DNA of 46,266 nucleotides from Avispirillum sp959601495 (lineage in GTDB: Bacteria; Bacillota; Clostridia; Oscillospirales; CAG-272). A model generated the notes under the pieces. It did not search any database. It was not told where the DNA came from and worked only from the letters and a program-made list of their open reading frames with translations. Position numbers and translations under genes: made by a program. This document shows, piece after piece, positions 7,406 through 16,442 of this stretch (within the stretch, counting starts at the first letter, position 1; every line of letters starts with the position of its first letter). The stretch covers positions 1 through 46,266 of the forward strand of contig CAUGPT010000016.1 in NCBI GenBank assembly GCA_959601495.1, read 5' to 3'.

Positions 7406-8731
7406 ATGGCAAAAAAACGCAGAGATGAAGAGCCTTTTGAGGACGGCGGCGAGCTTATCAGCACGGGCAGAAAGAAAAAGCGCAGAGAGAAAGCGGCGCG
7501 CGCGGAGAAAAACGAAGCGCGTAGCGCCCGTGATCCGAGGGGCGGCAAAGTCAGAATAGATCTTGACGAGCAGGAGAGAGCGTACAACAAATACTATCTT
7601 GCTGTTGCAAACAGATACAGATATGCGAGATACGCCGCGTTTATCGTGCTTGTGGCGTTTCTCCTTACCATTCTCATATTCTATCGCGGCAGCATCACAT
7701 ATTCAAACCTCATGTATCTCATACGCGACCTTGACTCGGATACCGAGGTTTCCGTGGGCGTATATTCCGACGTAACGTATGACGAGGTCCGATCTCCCCG
7801 GTTTGCCATGTTCCGCTCAAGGATAGCGCTTGCCTCACAGAACGGGCTCAGGCTGTATTCCTCTGCGGGAGGCAGCGATCTTTCGGACGACACCCGCTTT
7901 TTCACGCCGCAGCTTGAGACGGGCGAGAAATACGCGCTTGTGTATGACGCCGGCAGTACGGGATATTGCCTGTATACTACCGTTTCGCGCGTTTTCAGCG
8001 GAAAGACGGATGAAAATATCGAGGACGGCTGCGTCGCTGACGACGGCAGCTTTGCGCTTATGACCCGCTCGGATGACGCAAAATTCGTCATAACCGTGTA
8101 CGGCAGCGATTTCAAGGCGCGCACAAAATATTATAAAGACAAATACGTTATGGATATTGCTCTCTGCCCCGACGGGAGCGAGCTTTGCGCGCTTTCCGCC
8201 GACGTTTCGGCGGGCGGGGCGTCCTGCGAAATAATGCTCGGCAGCGTAGGCACCGAGGACAGCAAGACCGTAAGCGTCGACGGACTCATGCCGATCTGCG
8301 CAAGGTACTGCGGAGACGGTACGCTTATCGTCATATGCGACGGTGCGGTTCTTGGTATATCAAACGGCGAAATTCAGTGGAAAAAAGACTTTTCCGGTGC
8401 TGTGCCTATGAGCTTTGACATAAACGGCGGGCTTGTTTCGCTGTGCTGCACAAGGAATGCGGTGGGCAGTGAAAATGAGGTTTTTGTATTTGACACGGCG
8501 GGCAATATTTTATATAATGATGTAGTAAACGGAAAAATATCGTTTTTTGTGACCGACGGAGTCGGTACCGCTTATGCCGTCGGTGACGGCAGCGCGGAAA
8601 AGATAGTGCTGTCCGACGGCACAAAAAGCGACTGCGCCGTAAAAGCGTCGCCAATTGCCGCGCTTTGTCCGCCGGGCAATCTGATACTTTGCTATGTCGA
8701 CGGCACGGTTTCGTATTTCACAGGCGAATGA
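7406..8731 (+). CDS. Membrane-anchored DUF5711-like beta-propeller protein
   Basis: A 441-residue protein. The first ~60 residues are highly basic and charged (KKRREKAARAEKNEARS). One transmembrane segment follows (AAFIVLVAFLLTILIFY, about residues 74-92), then a ~340-residue extracytoplasmic domain. That domain has repeating blade-like units: an aromatic or hydrophobic strand, a turn such as DDGS or PDGS, and another strand. This resembles DUF5711/WD40-like propellers common in Clostridia. The start is fixed by AAGGAGG at 7391-7397, eight bases before ATG 7406. Two cysteines (SLCCTRNA) and others in the propeller may be structural. No catalytic motif is evident; its role is unknown, probably an envelope sensor or scaffold. 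Confidence 0.75.
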   Translation: MAKKRRDEEPFEDGGELISTGRKKKRREKAARAEKNEARSARDPRGGKVRIDLDEQERAYNKYYLAVANRYRYARYAAFIVLVAFLLTILIFYRGSITYSNLMYLIRDLDSDTEVSVGVYSDVTYDEVRSPRFAMFRSRIALASQNGLRLYSSAGGSDLSDDTRFFTPQLETGEKYALVYDAGSTGYCLYTTVSRVFSGKTDENIEDGCVADDGSFALMTRSDDAKFVITVYGSDFKARTKYYKDKYVMDIALCPDGSELCALSADVSAGGASCEIMLGSVGTEDSKTVSVDGLMPICARYCGDGTLIVICDGAVLGISNGEIQWKKDFSGAVPMSFDINGGLVSLCCTRNAVGSENEVFVFDTAGNILYNDVVNGKISFFVTDGVGTAYAVGDGSAEKIVLSDGTKSDCAVKASPIAALCPPGNLILCYVDGTVSYFTGE

Positions 8732-8808
8732 TACGCAGCCGCCCGAAATAAACTTTCAGTGTGAAAAGCCCGCAGGCGGGCAAAAATTCGGTAAGGGGAT
8801 TTGGAATT

Positions 8809-9546
8809 ATGAGTATTGTACTTGATATTGTTCTGATAGCCATCGGCGCCGGATGTATAATATGCGCGGTCCGCCGCGGTCTTTTCAAAACCGTGATGGG
8901 ACTCGTTTCCGGTATTGCGGCGCTGCTTTGCGCCTATTCGTTTTCTCCCATGCTGTCGACATGGATATATAATAAATTTCTGCTCGACTCTTTCTCCGGC
9001 AGCCTGTGCACAACGTTTTCGTCTATTGCGGAGGACAGCGCGGCAGGCGCCGCGGAAAAGGTATACGACCTTACAAAGCTTTGCGAGAGCGATCAGTTTC
9101 TCGGCGTTCTTACAAGATACGGCGCCGACCGCGATAAGGTGCAGGAAGTTATCGACAGCGTAGGCGTCGGCGGAGAGGACGCGGTACGCCGCGTGTCCGA
9201 TATAGTCGCGGCACCCCTTGCGACGACTGTCGCAAACATAATAGCTTTTGCGGCGGTGTTCATCGCAGCTTTTGCGGTCCTGCGCCTTTTGACATTTATT
9301 ATAGGTCTTATATTCAAAATGCCCGTGCTCAGAGGGCTCGACAGAACTTTGGGACTTGTTTTCGGATGTATTGAAGCTCTGTTCTTTGTGTGGATATTCG
9401 CCATGATAGCGGCAGTTACCGTAACGGCTCTCAGCTGCGCATATCCGGCAACGTTTTCCGCCGATATACTTGAAAAGAGCATACTTCTGAAATTCTTTGC
9501 AAAATATAACGCCGTCGGAGCTGTCTCCCAGGCGTTGGGATTCTGA
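8809..9546 (+). CDS. CvpA-family membrane protein
   Basis: A 245-residue membrane protein of the CvpA family (colicin V production protein-like). It starts MSIVLDIVLIAIGAGCIICAVRRGLFKTVMG, with the family's first helix and the basic loop RRGLFK. Two more hydrophobic stretches lie around residues 142-180 and 190-225, with the family's RGLDRTLGLVFGCIEAL motif. The start at 8809 follows AAGGGG by ten bases; an open frame from 8761 is not supported by a ribosome site. CvpA proteins are linked to envelope homeostasis and secretion in other bacteria; the molecular role is not settled. It lies between the DUF5711-like gene and pgsA. Confidence 0.82.
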   Translation: MSIVLDIVLIAIGAGCIICAVRRGLFKTVMGLVSGIAALLCAYSFSPMLSTWIYNKFLLDSFSGSLCTTFSSIAEDSAAGAAEKVYDLTKLCESDQFLGVLTRYGADRDKVQEVIDSVGVGGEDAVRRVSDIVAAPLATTVANIIAFAAVFIAAFAVLRLLTFIIGLIFKMPVLRGLDRTLGLVFGCIEALFFVWIFAMIAAVTVTALSCAYPATFSADILEKSILLKFFAKYNAVGAVSQALGF

Positions 9547-9564
9547 TAAACCGAAGGGGAACTT

Positions 9565-10137
9565 ATGAAAGCCAAGTACATTCCTAACATTTTGTCCGTT
9601 CTGCGCCTTCTCATGTCATTTGCTTTTGCGGCAGTGTTCATCTGGGCGCCCGATGAAAAGCTTTATATAGCGGTCATCATCTTTGTTGTCGCGGGCATAA
9701 CCGATGTCGTGGACGGCATCCTTGCGAGACGCAACAACTGGATAACCGAGGCGGGCAAAATACTGGATCCGCTTGCGGATAAGCTGATGCAGTGCACGGC
9801 GCTCATCTGCGTTGTGGCGAGAAGGCTTGTGCCGTGGTGGATACTTATACCCATAATTCTGAAAGAGCTTACCATGGGCGTCGGCTCCGTGGTGTTCTAT
9901 AAAATGTTCAAACAGATAGGCGTTGCCAAAAACTACGGCAAGGCGTATACTGTCATATTCTATGTTGTGATAGCCGCAATAATAGTATTCTACAAACCGT
10001 GGTTTCAGTATAACGAGTGGGCGATATACGCGCTGTGCATAATCACGGCCGCAGCCGGCTTTGTTGCCATAGTTCTGTATTACAAAAGCTATCTCAAAGG
10101 CAAACTGGGCAAGAAAAACAGAAAGGTTGAAAACTGA
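9565..10137 (+). CDS. pgsA: CDP-diacylglycerol-glycerol-3-phosphate phosphatidyltransferase
   Basis: A 190-residue membrane enzyme that makes phosphatidylglycerol-phosphate from CDP-diacylglycerol and glycerol-3-phosphate, the committed step to phosphatidylglycerol. The CDP-alcohol phosphotransferase signature DGx2ARx8Gx3Dx3D is visible: TDVVDGILARR, then GKILDPLADK (about residues 46-72). Length and helices fit PgsA. AAGGGG precedes the ATG. Its stop overlaps the start of the next gene by one base (TGATG), so the ClpE-like ATPase is translationally coupled to it, an uncommon pairing of lipid synthesis and proteolysis genes. Confidence 0.93.
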   Translation: MKAKYIPNILSVLRLLMSFAFAAVFIWAPDEKLYIAVIIFVVAGITDVVDGILARRNNWITEAGKILDPLADKLMQCTALICVVARRLVPWWILIPIILKELTMGVGSVVFYKMFKQIGVAKNYGKAYTVIFYVVIAAIIVFYKPWFQYNEWAIYALCIITAAAGFVAIVLYYKSYLKGKLGKKNRKVEN

Positions 10138-12470
10138 TGGTAATGTGTGCAAGATGCCACAAGCGCATGGCGGTCGTTTTTATAACGAGAGTGGAAAACG
10201 GCGAGTCCAAGCAGGAGGGCATTTGTATAAAGTGCGCCAAGGAGCTGGGCATAAAGCCCGTTGACGATATAATCGCCAAAATGGGGCTCACCGACGAGGA
10301 CGTTGACCGTATGTCCGACGAAATGCAGGACATTATGGACAGCGTTGAAAACGGAGAGGATCCGCTGGGGCTTTCCGGTCTTGTCTCATCCGACGACGGC
10401 ATCGGAGATGAATCCGATGCCCCCGCCGTCGATCTGGCGCGAATAATGCGGGAGGGCATGGCAAATGCCGAATCCGGCGGCACGAAAAACGATAAGAAGA
10501 GCGACAAAGCCGACAAGGACGCGTCCGCTCACCGCAAGAAAGAAAAGAAATTTCTCTCGGCATACTGCCAGAATATAAACGAAAAGGCGGAGATGGGCAA
10601 GCTCGACAACATCGTCGGACGCGAGCGCGAGCTTGACCGCATAATCCAGATACTTTGCCGCAGGCAGAAAAACAATCCCTGCCTTATAGGTGAACCCGGA
10701 GTGGGCAAAACGGCTATCGCCGAGGCGCTGGCGCAGAAGATCGTGCGCGGCGACGTACCTTATAAACTGAAAAACAAGGTGCTTTACCTTGTGGATCTTA
10801 CGGCTCTCGTTGCGGGCACGCAGTTCAGAGGACAGTTCGAGTCGAGAGTTCTCGGGCTTCTCAACGAAGTAAAGGCTGCCGGCAATATAATCCTTGTCAT
10901 CGACGAGGTCCACAATATCGTAGGTGCCGGAGATGCCGAGGGCTCCATGAACGCCGCAAATATCATGAAGCCCGCACTTTCCCGCGGGGAAATTCAGGTG
11001 ATAGGCGCCACCACCCTTGCGGAGTACCGCAAGTATATCGAAAAGGATTCCGCCCTTGAGCGGCGTTTCCAGCCGGTAACGGTAAACGAACCCGGCATCG
11101 ACGAAAGCGAAAAGGTGCTTCGCGGCATAAAGCACTATTATGAAGAGTTCCACGGCATCAGGATTCCCGATAGGGTGCTCCGCTGCGCCGTAACGCTCAG
11201 CGAGCGGTATATAACCGACAGATACCTTCCCGATAAGGCAATAGACCTTATAGACGAGGCTGCGTCCCACATAGCGCTTTCAAGCCCCGAGATAAACGAG
11301 CGCTGCGAGCTTGCCGACAGGCTGAAAGAGGTCGGCGCGCTTCGCGCAGAGCTTGAGGCAAAAGCGGAAAGCGGCGAGGCTGCGGACGACGCGACGTATA
11401 AGACCCTTGCGGATCTTAAAGTCGAAGAGCTTCAGCTGAAAAGCCGTATCGGTGAGCTTAAAAAGCTCTGCGCCGATGTGGAGATGAAAGAAAGCGACCT
11501 TGCGGACGTTATAGAGATATGGACGGGCATCCCCGCATCCACCATAACAGAGGACGAATATACACGTCTTGAGGGTCTGGGAGATCGCATAAAAAGCCGC
11601 ATAGTAGGGCAGGACGAAGCGGTGGACGCGGTCGTCAGAGCCGTCAGACGCTCCCGCACGGGCGTATCTCCCAAGCGCAAACCGGTTTCGTTTATATTTG
11701 CCGGTCCTACCGGAGTCGGCAAGACCGAGCTTGTAAAGGTTTTGGCAAACGATCTGTTCTCGTCTCCCGAAACGCTCATACGCCTTGACATGAGCGAGTT
11801 TATGGATAAATTTTCCGTTTCCCGCATTGTGGGAGCGCCTCCCGGATACGTGGGATACGACGACGGCGGTCAGCTGACGGAGAAGATACGCCGCAGACCC
11901 TATTCCGTGGTGCTTTTCGACGAGATAGAAAAAGCGCATCCCGATGTTATGAACATCCTTCTTCAGATACTTGACGACGGACGCATAACGGACGCTCACG
12001 GCAAGACCGTAAGCTTTGAGAATACAATACTTGTAATGACGACTAACGCCGGCAGCAGCGGCGGCAGCGCTCCCGCGGGCTTCGGCGCCGCCGAGGGCAG
12101 CCTCAGCAGAGAAAAGACCATGAAAGCGCTGGGCGAGTTCCTGCGTCCCGAGTTTATCAACCGCGTGGATGAGATAATCACATTCCGCGCTCTTGATAAA
12201 AAGGATTTCGCGCGAATCGCGAAGATCATGCTTTCCGATCTGAAAGAGGCGCTTTCCGCGCGCTTTATAAGCCTTACCTATACGGACGCGGCAGCGGAAC
12301 GCATTGCCGACGAATCGTATTCCGCAAAGTTCGGCGCGAGAAATATGCGCCGCTTTATACAGACTGCAATTGAGGATAAGATTGCCGAAAAAATCGTGGC
12401 AGCCCACGGAAGTGTCAGCGCGGTCACCGTCGATGCCGACGGCAGCGGGCTGATCATCGCCGCAATATAA
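10137..12470 (+). CDS. ClpE-type AAA+ ATPase with N-terminal zinc finger
   Basis: A 777-residue Hsp100 ATPase. The N-terminus has a four-cysteine zinc finger (Cys4, Cys7, Cys30, Cys33) instead of a Clp_N repeat domain, as in ClpE. An acidic linker (residues ~45-135) leads to AAA1 with Walker A GEPGVGKTA and Walker B LVIDEVH. A short coiled middle domain follows, then AAA2 with GPTGVGKTE, VLFDEIEKAH and the D2-small domain. An AGFG loop after TTNAGS occupies the position of the ClpP-binding tripeptide, so pairing with ClpP is plausible; clpP is not in the window. It unfolds proteins, probably for degradation. The start overlaps pgsA by one base. It is followed 34 bp later by the P-type ATPase homologue. 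Confidence 0.9.
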   Translation: MVMCARCHKRMAVVFITRVENGESKQEGICIKCAKELGIKPVDDIIAKMGLTDEDVDRMSDEMQDIMDSVENGEDPLGLSGLVSSDDGIGDESDAPAVDLARIMREGMANAESGGTKNDKKSDKADKDASAHRKKEKKFLSAYCQNINEKAEMGKLDNIVGRERELDRIIQILCRRQKNNPCLIGEPGVGKTAIAEALAQKIVRGDVPYKLKNKVLYLVDLTALVAGTQFRGQFESRVLGLLNEVKAAGNIILVIDEVHNIVGAGDAEGSMNAANIMKPALSRGEIQVIGATTLAEYRKYIEKDSALERRFQPVTVNEPGIDESEKVLRGIKHYYEEFHGIRIPDRVLRCAVTLSERYITDRYLPDKAIDLIDEAASHIALSSPEINERCELADRLKEVGALRAELEAKAESGEAADDATYKTLADLKVEELQLKSRIGELKKLCADVEMKESDLADVIEIWTGIPASTITEDEYTRLEGLGDRIKSRIVGQDEAVDAVVRAVRRSRTGVSPKRKPVSFIFAGPTGVGKTELVKVLANDLFSSPETLIRLDMSEFMDKFSVSRIVGAPPGYVGYDDGGQLTEKIRRRPYSVVLFDEIEKAHPDVMNILLQILDDGRITDAHGKTVSFENTILVMTTNAGSSGGSAPAGFGAAEGSLSREKTMKALGEFLRPEFINRVDEIITFRALDKKDFARIAKIMLSDLKEALSARFISLTYTDAAAERIADESYSAKFGARNMRRFIQTAIEDKIAEKIVAAHGSVSAVTVDADGSGLIIAAI

Positions 12471-12504
12471 GCGGGCGCTGCCCGGAAAGGCGGAGCTTTT
12501 CCAT

Positions 12505-15225
12505 ATGGAACAGCATACAAGAAACTGGCACCGGATGACAAACGCCGAGCTTGAAAAGGTCCTGCACAGCGATACTGCCACCGGTCTGTCGGAGGCTGAG
12601 GCCGCGCGGCGGCTCAGACGGAAAAAGAATACCGTTTGGCGTCTGAAAGGCACAAGCGTTAAAAAATACGCGGCAAAAAGCTTTATGGAATTTACCACCG
12701 TATTGCTCATCGCCGCAGTTATCACGGGCGCCGTGTTTGACGGCGCGCTGGGAGCCGTCCTTGTCTGCGTAATGCTTTTTGCATGCAGAGCGGCAAGGAT
12801 AGGCGCGTACATATGGGCGCAGCGAAAGCTTGAGAAAAATGCTGCCGAGGCGCTGCCGCGGGCGCGAGTCGTTCGGGGCGGAAGCGTCAGAAGCATCCCC
12901 GCCGACATGATAGCCCCGGGAGATGTTATAATTCTGGATACGGGAGATACCGTTCCGTGTGATATACGCCTTACGGCGGCGGACAATCTGCTTGTGTCGG
13001 AGGGAACGGTCACCGATAACGACGGCATAGTCTCCAAAAATTCCGAGCCTGTTGCCATAGGCGGCGAAGTGCCCGTGACCATGCGCTCGAATATGCTTTA
13101 CGCAACAAGTGCCGTTATCAGCGGCTTTGCCGTCGGCATCGCCGTGGCGACCGGCAGGGATACGCTTGTCTGCGCGCGCGAGGGCGAAGTGGTGCTTTCG
13201 GGCGGCGACGATGTTCCCGTGCTTGCAAAGCTTGCGGACTGGAGCCGCATATGCAGCCTGAGCCTTACGGCGGCATCCCTTGTAATAACGGCGGCAGGCG
13301 TTGCCGTCGGACATAAAACTCTTGCCGAGGCATTTGTTCCCGCCGTCGCGATGGCGGCTGCCTGCCTCAGCGAATATCTCGGCGCTGTGGGCGCCGCAGC
13401 ATGGGCTGCGGCTCTCAGACCGGACAGCGACGGCGCGGTCATGCGAAGCGCTGCCGCGGCTGAATGCGCCGCAAACGCGGACATACTCGTTCTGCGCTCT
13501 CCCGCAGTCATGAAAAGCGGGAAAAACACGCTTCATTCTTATTATAAAGATTCAAAGCTTACTATGATAGGCACAAAGGGCGCGGGCATTCCGTACAGGC
13601 TGCTTTCCCTTGCGTGCTACTGCACGGGCATGTCGCCGCGCGGCAGCATTGCCAAAGGCTCGTTCGGCAAAAAGACGAGACATACGGGCGTGCTCGCATA
13701 CAGCGTCGTGCGCGCTTTGTGGGATGAAAACGGCGACGCGAAATACGACCCGAACTATACGGTGGTGTCCCACGTTGCCGCAGGGGAGGAAAACTCCGGC
13801 GGACTTGACAACGTTCTGCTTGCGCGGGCAAACGATATGTTCTTTGCCGCGTCGGGCAGCGTTGCGAAAATTCTGCCCCTTTGCAAAACACAGCGTATAG
13901 GCAACGAAATAGTTCCTCTTGACGCAGACGCGAGAAGACGTATATCCGAGTTTGCCGCGGGGCTTATGCAGCGCGGAGTTACGGTATGCGCCGTGGGCTT
14001 CAGACGCTCGCATTACAATAATCTCAGACGTATGTCAGTTCTGCAAAGCGATCTTTGCTTTGAGGGATTCTTCGCCGTGTCGCAGAGGCTCGGCGAGGGA
14101 GCGCTTGAAAGACTTTCCGACTTCAGAAAAAGCGGCGGCAGGGTCGTGCTGTTCTCAAATGCCGACGCTGCGGAGGAAGAGCTTTACTTCTGCCGCGCGG
14201 AGGGCATATACTCCGTAAACGATACATACATCGGCTTCGATGACAGCAAAAAAACCAACGTCCTGCCTCTTGAGGCGGGCAGCCTTACCGTAGCATGCAC
14301 GGGCGGCGGCGCCGACGGCATACGCGAGCGGCTGAGATACGTTAAAATGTGCAGCGAGGCTGGTAACTGTGCCTACATAGGCTTCGGGGTTGAAGATATG
14401 TGGAGCATGCAGGCGGCGGATGTTTCGTTTGCCGTACTGTCCCCGGGCAGTGACGGCGTACCGCAGGCTCTGCGCCAGGCGGCGGACGGTATCGTATCGT
14501 CGCAGGACGGCTTTGCCGCGTGTATGCGCCTTACGGATAAGTGCAGACTTGCCCTTGTCAATATAAGGCATATCCTCAAATATCTCATAGTCTCCCATGC
14601 GGCAAGGCTTATTATAATGCTGCTCACAGCCCTTACGGGCATGATGCTGCTGTCCCCGCCGCAGCTTGTATTCTGGGGAGTTGTGATCGATCTTCTCGCT
14701 GCGCTGGCAATTGCCTTTGTGCCCTATGACCGCACAAGAAAAGGCGGCAGGGAATATGTCGGCACCGTGGGCGCCGTGCCGGATACTGCGGCGGAAGTGC
14801 TGCTTCCCACGCTATACGGTGCGCTTACAGCCGCGCTCAGCTTTGCGGTTCCGTTTATATCCCGCCTTATATGCTCAGCCGCGTCGGTGCCGCTTGAAAT
14901 GAGCAGCGGCGGCATGCTTTCGTGCATATATATTTCATGTATACTCGCAATGCCCGTCGCGGCGGCGGAATTTGCGGGCGGCAACGGTCTGTTCGGCAAA
15001 AACAGCACATACGGCAAAGCGTTTATCGCGCCGTTTGCGGCAGTTGTTACAGGCGCCGCGGCAGCGCTCACCCCACTGTCGGCTTCCGCCTCCGGCACAG
15101 CATTTCCCGGCTGGATATCTCTTGCGGTCTGCTTTTTGCCGGTGCTCGTTCTTATCGGAGTAATGTCCGTGGCGCGCGCACTGAAAAATCGAAGTATATC
15201 GCAGAAAAGCGGTTCAATACTATAA
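12505..15225 (+). CDS. Catalytically degenerate P-type ATPase homologue
   Basis: A 906-residue protein with the full layout of a cation P-type ATPase: an N-terminal cation-ATPase domain (GLSEAEAARRL, residues ~28-38), M1-M2, an actuator domain, M3-M4, a long cytosolic P/N region and six more hydrophobic helices. Every signature motif has been replaced. The phosphorylation loop DKTGT aligns with RSPAV (about residues 331-335), the TGES loop is TDND (170-173), PEGL in M4 is SEYL (289-292), the TGD motif is SNA (551-553) and the GDGxND hinge is GFGVED (626-631). The frame is intact with no stops and has its own ribosome site, so it looks like a maintained pseudoenzyme rather than a dead gene. 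It cannot form the aspartyl-phosphate intermediate. Possible roles are a regulator or scaffold, perhaps of the neighbouring ClpE-like protease; this is inference. Confidence 0.82.
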   Translation: MEQHTRNWHRMTNAELEKVLHSDTATGLSEAEAARRLRRKKNTVWRLKGTSVKKYAAKSFMEFTTVLLIAAVITGAVFDGALGAVLVCVMLFACRAARIGAYIWAQRKLEKNAAEALPRARVVRGGSVRSIPADMIAPGDVIILDTGDTVPCDIRLTAADNLLVSEGTVTDNDGIVSKNSEPVAIGGEVPVTMRSNMLYATSAVISGFAVGIAVATGRDTLVCAREGEVVLSGGDDVPVLAKLADWSRICSLSLTAASLVITAAGVAVGHKTLAEAFVPAVAMAAACLSEYLGAVGAAAWAAALRPDSDGAVMRSAAAAECAANADILVLRSPAVMKSGKNTLHSYYKDSKLTMIGTKGAGIPYRLLSLACYCTGMSPRGSIAKGSFGKKTRHTGVLAYSVVRALWDENGDAKYDPNYTVVSHVAAGEENSGGLDNVLLARANDMFFAASGSVAKILPLCKTQRIGNEIVPLDADARRRISEFAAGLMQRGVTVCAVGFRRSHYNNLRRMSVLQSDLCFEGFFAVSQRLGEGALERLSDFRKSGGRVVLFSNADAAEEELYFCRAEGIYSVNDTYIGFDDSKKTNVLPLEAGSLTVACTGGGADGIRERLRYVKMCSEAGNCAYIGFGVEDMWSMQAADVSFAVLSPGSDGVPQALRQAADGIVSSQDGFAACMRLTDKCRLALVNIRHILKYLIVSHAARLIIMLLTALTGMMLLSPPQLVFWGVVIDLLAALAIAFVPYDRTRKGGREYVGTVGAVPDTAAEVLLPTLYGALTAALSFAVPFISRLICSAASVPLEMSSGGMLSCIYISCILAMPVAAAEFAGGNGLFGKNSTYGKAFIAPFAAVVTGAAAALTPLSASASGTAFPGWISLAVCFLPVLVLIGVMSVARALKNRSISQKSGSIL

Positions 15226-15240
15226 ATAAACACACAAAAA

Positions 15241-15288
15241 GCTGCTGCGCTGCCCCGGTGCACTTCATTGAGGCAGCGATTCCGCAGC
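15241..15288 (+). other. Stem-loop between P-type ATPase homologue and mrp gene
   Basis: CGCTGCC at 15248-15254 pairs with GGCAGCG at 15272-15278, and GCTGC at 15241-15245 with GCAGC at 15284-15288. No T run follows directly. It may be a weak terminator or leader structure of the downstream gene. Confidence 0.35.
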
Positions 15289-15330
15289 AAACATTGCTTT
15301 TGTGCATAAAAGAAAGGATAGGTGACATTT

Positions 15331-16170
15331 ATGTCCGAAAACAACGAATGCACACATGATTGCTCCTCCTGCGGAGCAGACTGCCCCTCCAAGGGCGGCG
15401 GTGCAATTGAAAAGGAAAAGCTCAATCCCGCGTCCGAGGTGCGCCATGTAATTGGCGTGGTGTCAGGCAAGGGAGGCGTGGGCAAATCCATCGTGACCTC
15501 CATGCTCGCGGTCGAAATGCGCCGCAGAGATTTCGGCGTTGCTGTGCTTGACGCGGATATTACGGGTCCTTCCGCACCCAAGGCGTTCGGCGCGGGCGCG
15601 GACGCAGGCGTTGAGGTAAGAGACGAAGTGATGCTTCCCTATATGACCAAAACGGGAATACAGCTTATGTCCGTAAACCTTCTTCTCGGCGACGAGACAA
15701 GCCCCGTAGTATGGCGCGGCCCTGTCATCGCAGGCGCGGTAAAGCAGTTCTGGACGGATGTTATCTGGAACGACGTAGACTATATGTTTGTCGATATGCC
15801 TCCCGGAACGGGCGACGTTCCGCTGACGGTGTTCCAGTCTCTGCCCCTTGACGGCATCATAATAGTAACAACGCCGCAGGACCTTGTTTCCATGATAGTG
15901 GAAAAAGCGGTGAACATGGCAAAGCTTATGAACATTCCGATCCTGGGACTTGTGGAGAATATGTCATATGCCGTATGTCCCGACTGCGGAAAGCATATTG
16001 ACATATTCGGAAAAAGCCGCCTTGAGGAGACCGCCGCAAAATACGGCATAGCGCCGCTTGCCCGTATTCCTCTCGATCCCAGACTCACAGCGCTTATCGA
16101 TAAGGGCGCGATCGAGCTTATGGACAACGACTACGTAAAGTCGGCGGCAGACGCCATAGAGGGACTGTAA
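15331..16170 (+). CDS. Mrp/NBP35-family Fe-S carrier ATPase
   Basis: A 279-residue P-loop ATPase of the Mrp/ApbC/NBP35 family, which bind and deliver iron-sulfur clusters. An N-terminal cysteine cluster (CTHDCSSCGADC) is followed by the deviant Walker A SGKGGVGKS (about residues 44-52), the DADITGPS switch and the MPPGTGD motif. A CPDCGK pair near residue 215 matches the C-terminal cluster-binding CxxC. The start at ATG 15331 is preferred over the in-frame GTG at 15322, which overlaps the AGGTGA ribosome site. The N-terminal cysteine cluster is typical of clostridial members. It carries no operon partner of obvious Fe-S function here. Confidence 0.9.
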   Translation: MSENNECTHDCSSCGADCPSKGGGAIEKEKLNPASEVRHVIGVVSGKGGVGKSIVTSMLAVEMRRRDFGVAVLDADITGPSAPKAFGAGADAGVEVRDEVMLPYMTKTGIQLMSVNLLLGDETSPVVWRGPVIAGAVKQFWTDVIWNDVDYMFVDMPPGTGDVPLTVFQSLPLDGIIIVTTPQDLVSMIVEKAVNMAKLMNIPILGLVENMSYAVCPDCGKHIDIFGKSRLEETAAKYGIAPLARIPLDPRLTALIDKGAIELMDNDYVKSAADAIEGL

Positions 16171-16187
16171 TATAGTCATATTATCGC

Positions 16188-16237
16188 AAATGCGGCGCGG
16201 GAAACGCATAATTTATTGCCGGTCTTGCGTCGCATTT
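16188..16237 (+). terminator. Possible terminator after mrp gene
   Basis: Bases 16188-16198 pair with 16227-16237 over 11 bp with one G-T wobble around a 28-base loop, followed by CGGATAAAAAATG rather than a T run. The 272-bp gap to ptsH otherwise holds the ptsH promoter and no gene. A poor fit to an intrinsic terminator. Confidence 0.3.
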
Positions 16238-16352
16238 CGGATAAAAAATGCCGATTTCACCGCGTTTTGAGTTAAAAATAGACTAAAAACCGCGTACAAG
16301 CTTACATATTTTTATATATGGGGGCAAAATTTCAGAAAATAATCAAAAGCTC

Positions 16353-16381
16353 TTGATTTTACCGTTTTTCTCTGTTATAAT
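16353..16381 (+). promoter_or_regulatory. Sigma-A promoter of ptsH, with small leader hairpin
   Basis: TTGATT at 16353-16358 and TATAAT at 16376-16381 are spaced 17 bp. Downstream, in the untranslated leader, TGCCG/CGGCA (16400-16414) forms a five-pair hairpin followed by ATTTTT, which could be a weak attenuator. GGGAG at 16430-16434 is the ribosome site. Confidence 0.75.
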
Positions 16382-16442
16382 CATGAAGTAGTAAATAGCT
16401 GCCGAATTGCGGCAATTTTTATAAATCTCGGGAGTATCGGAT

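Noticed and set aside
11280..13082. 600-codon open frame on the minus strand
   Set aside because: It runs antisense across both the ClpE-like and P-type ATPase genes, has no ribosome site or domain, and its composition mirrors their codon use.
12505..15225. P-type ATPase as a simple decayed pseudogene
   Set aside because: There is no frameshift or stop in 906 codons, the hydrophobic segments are preserved, and a ribosome site is present; decay would rarely hit only the catalytic motifs.
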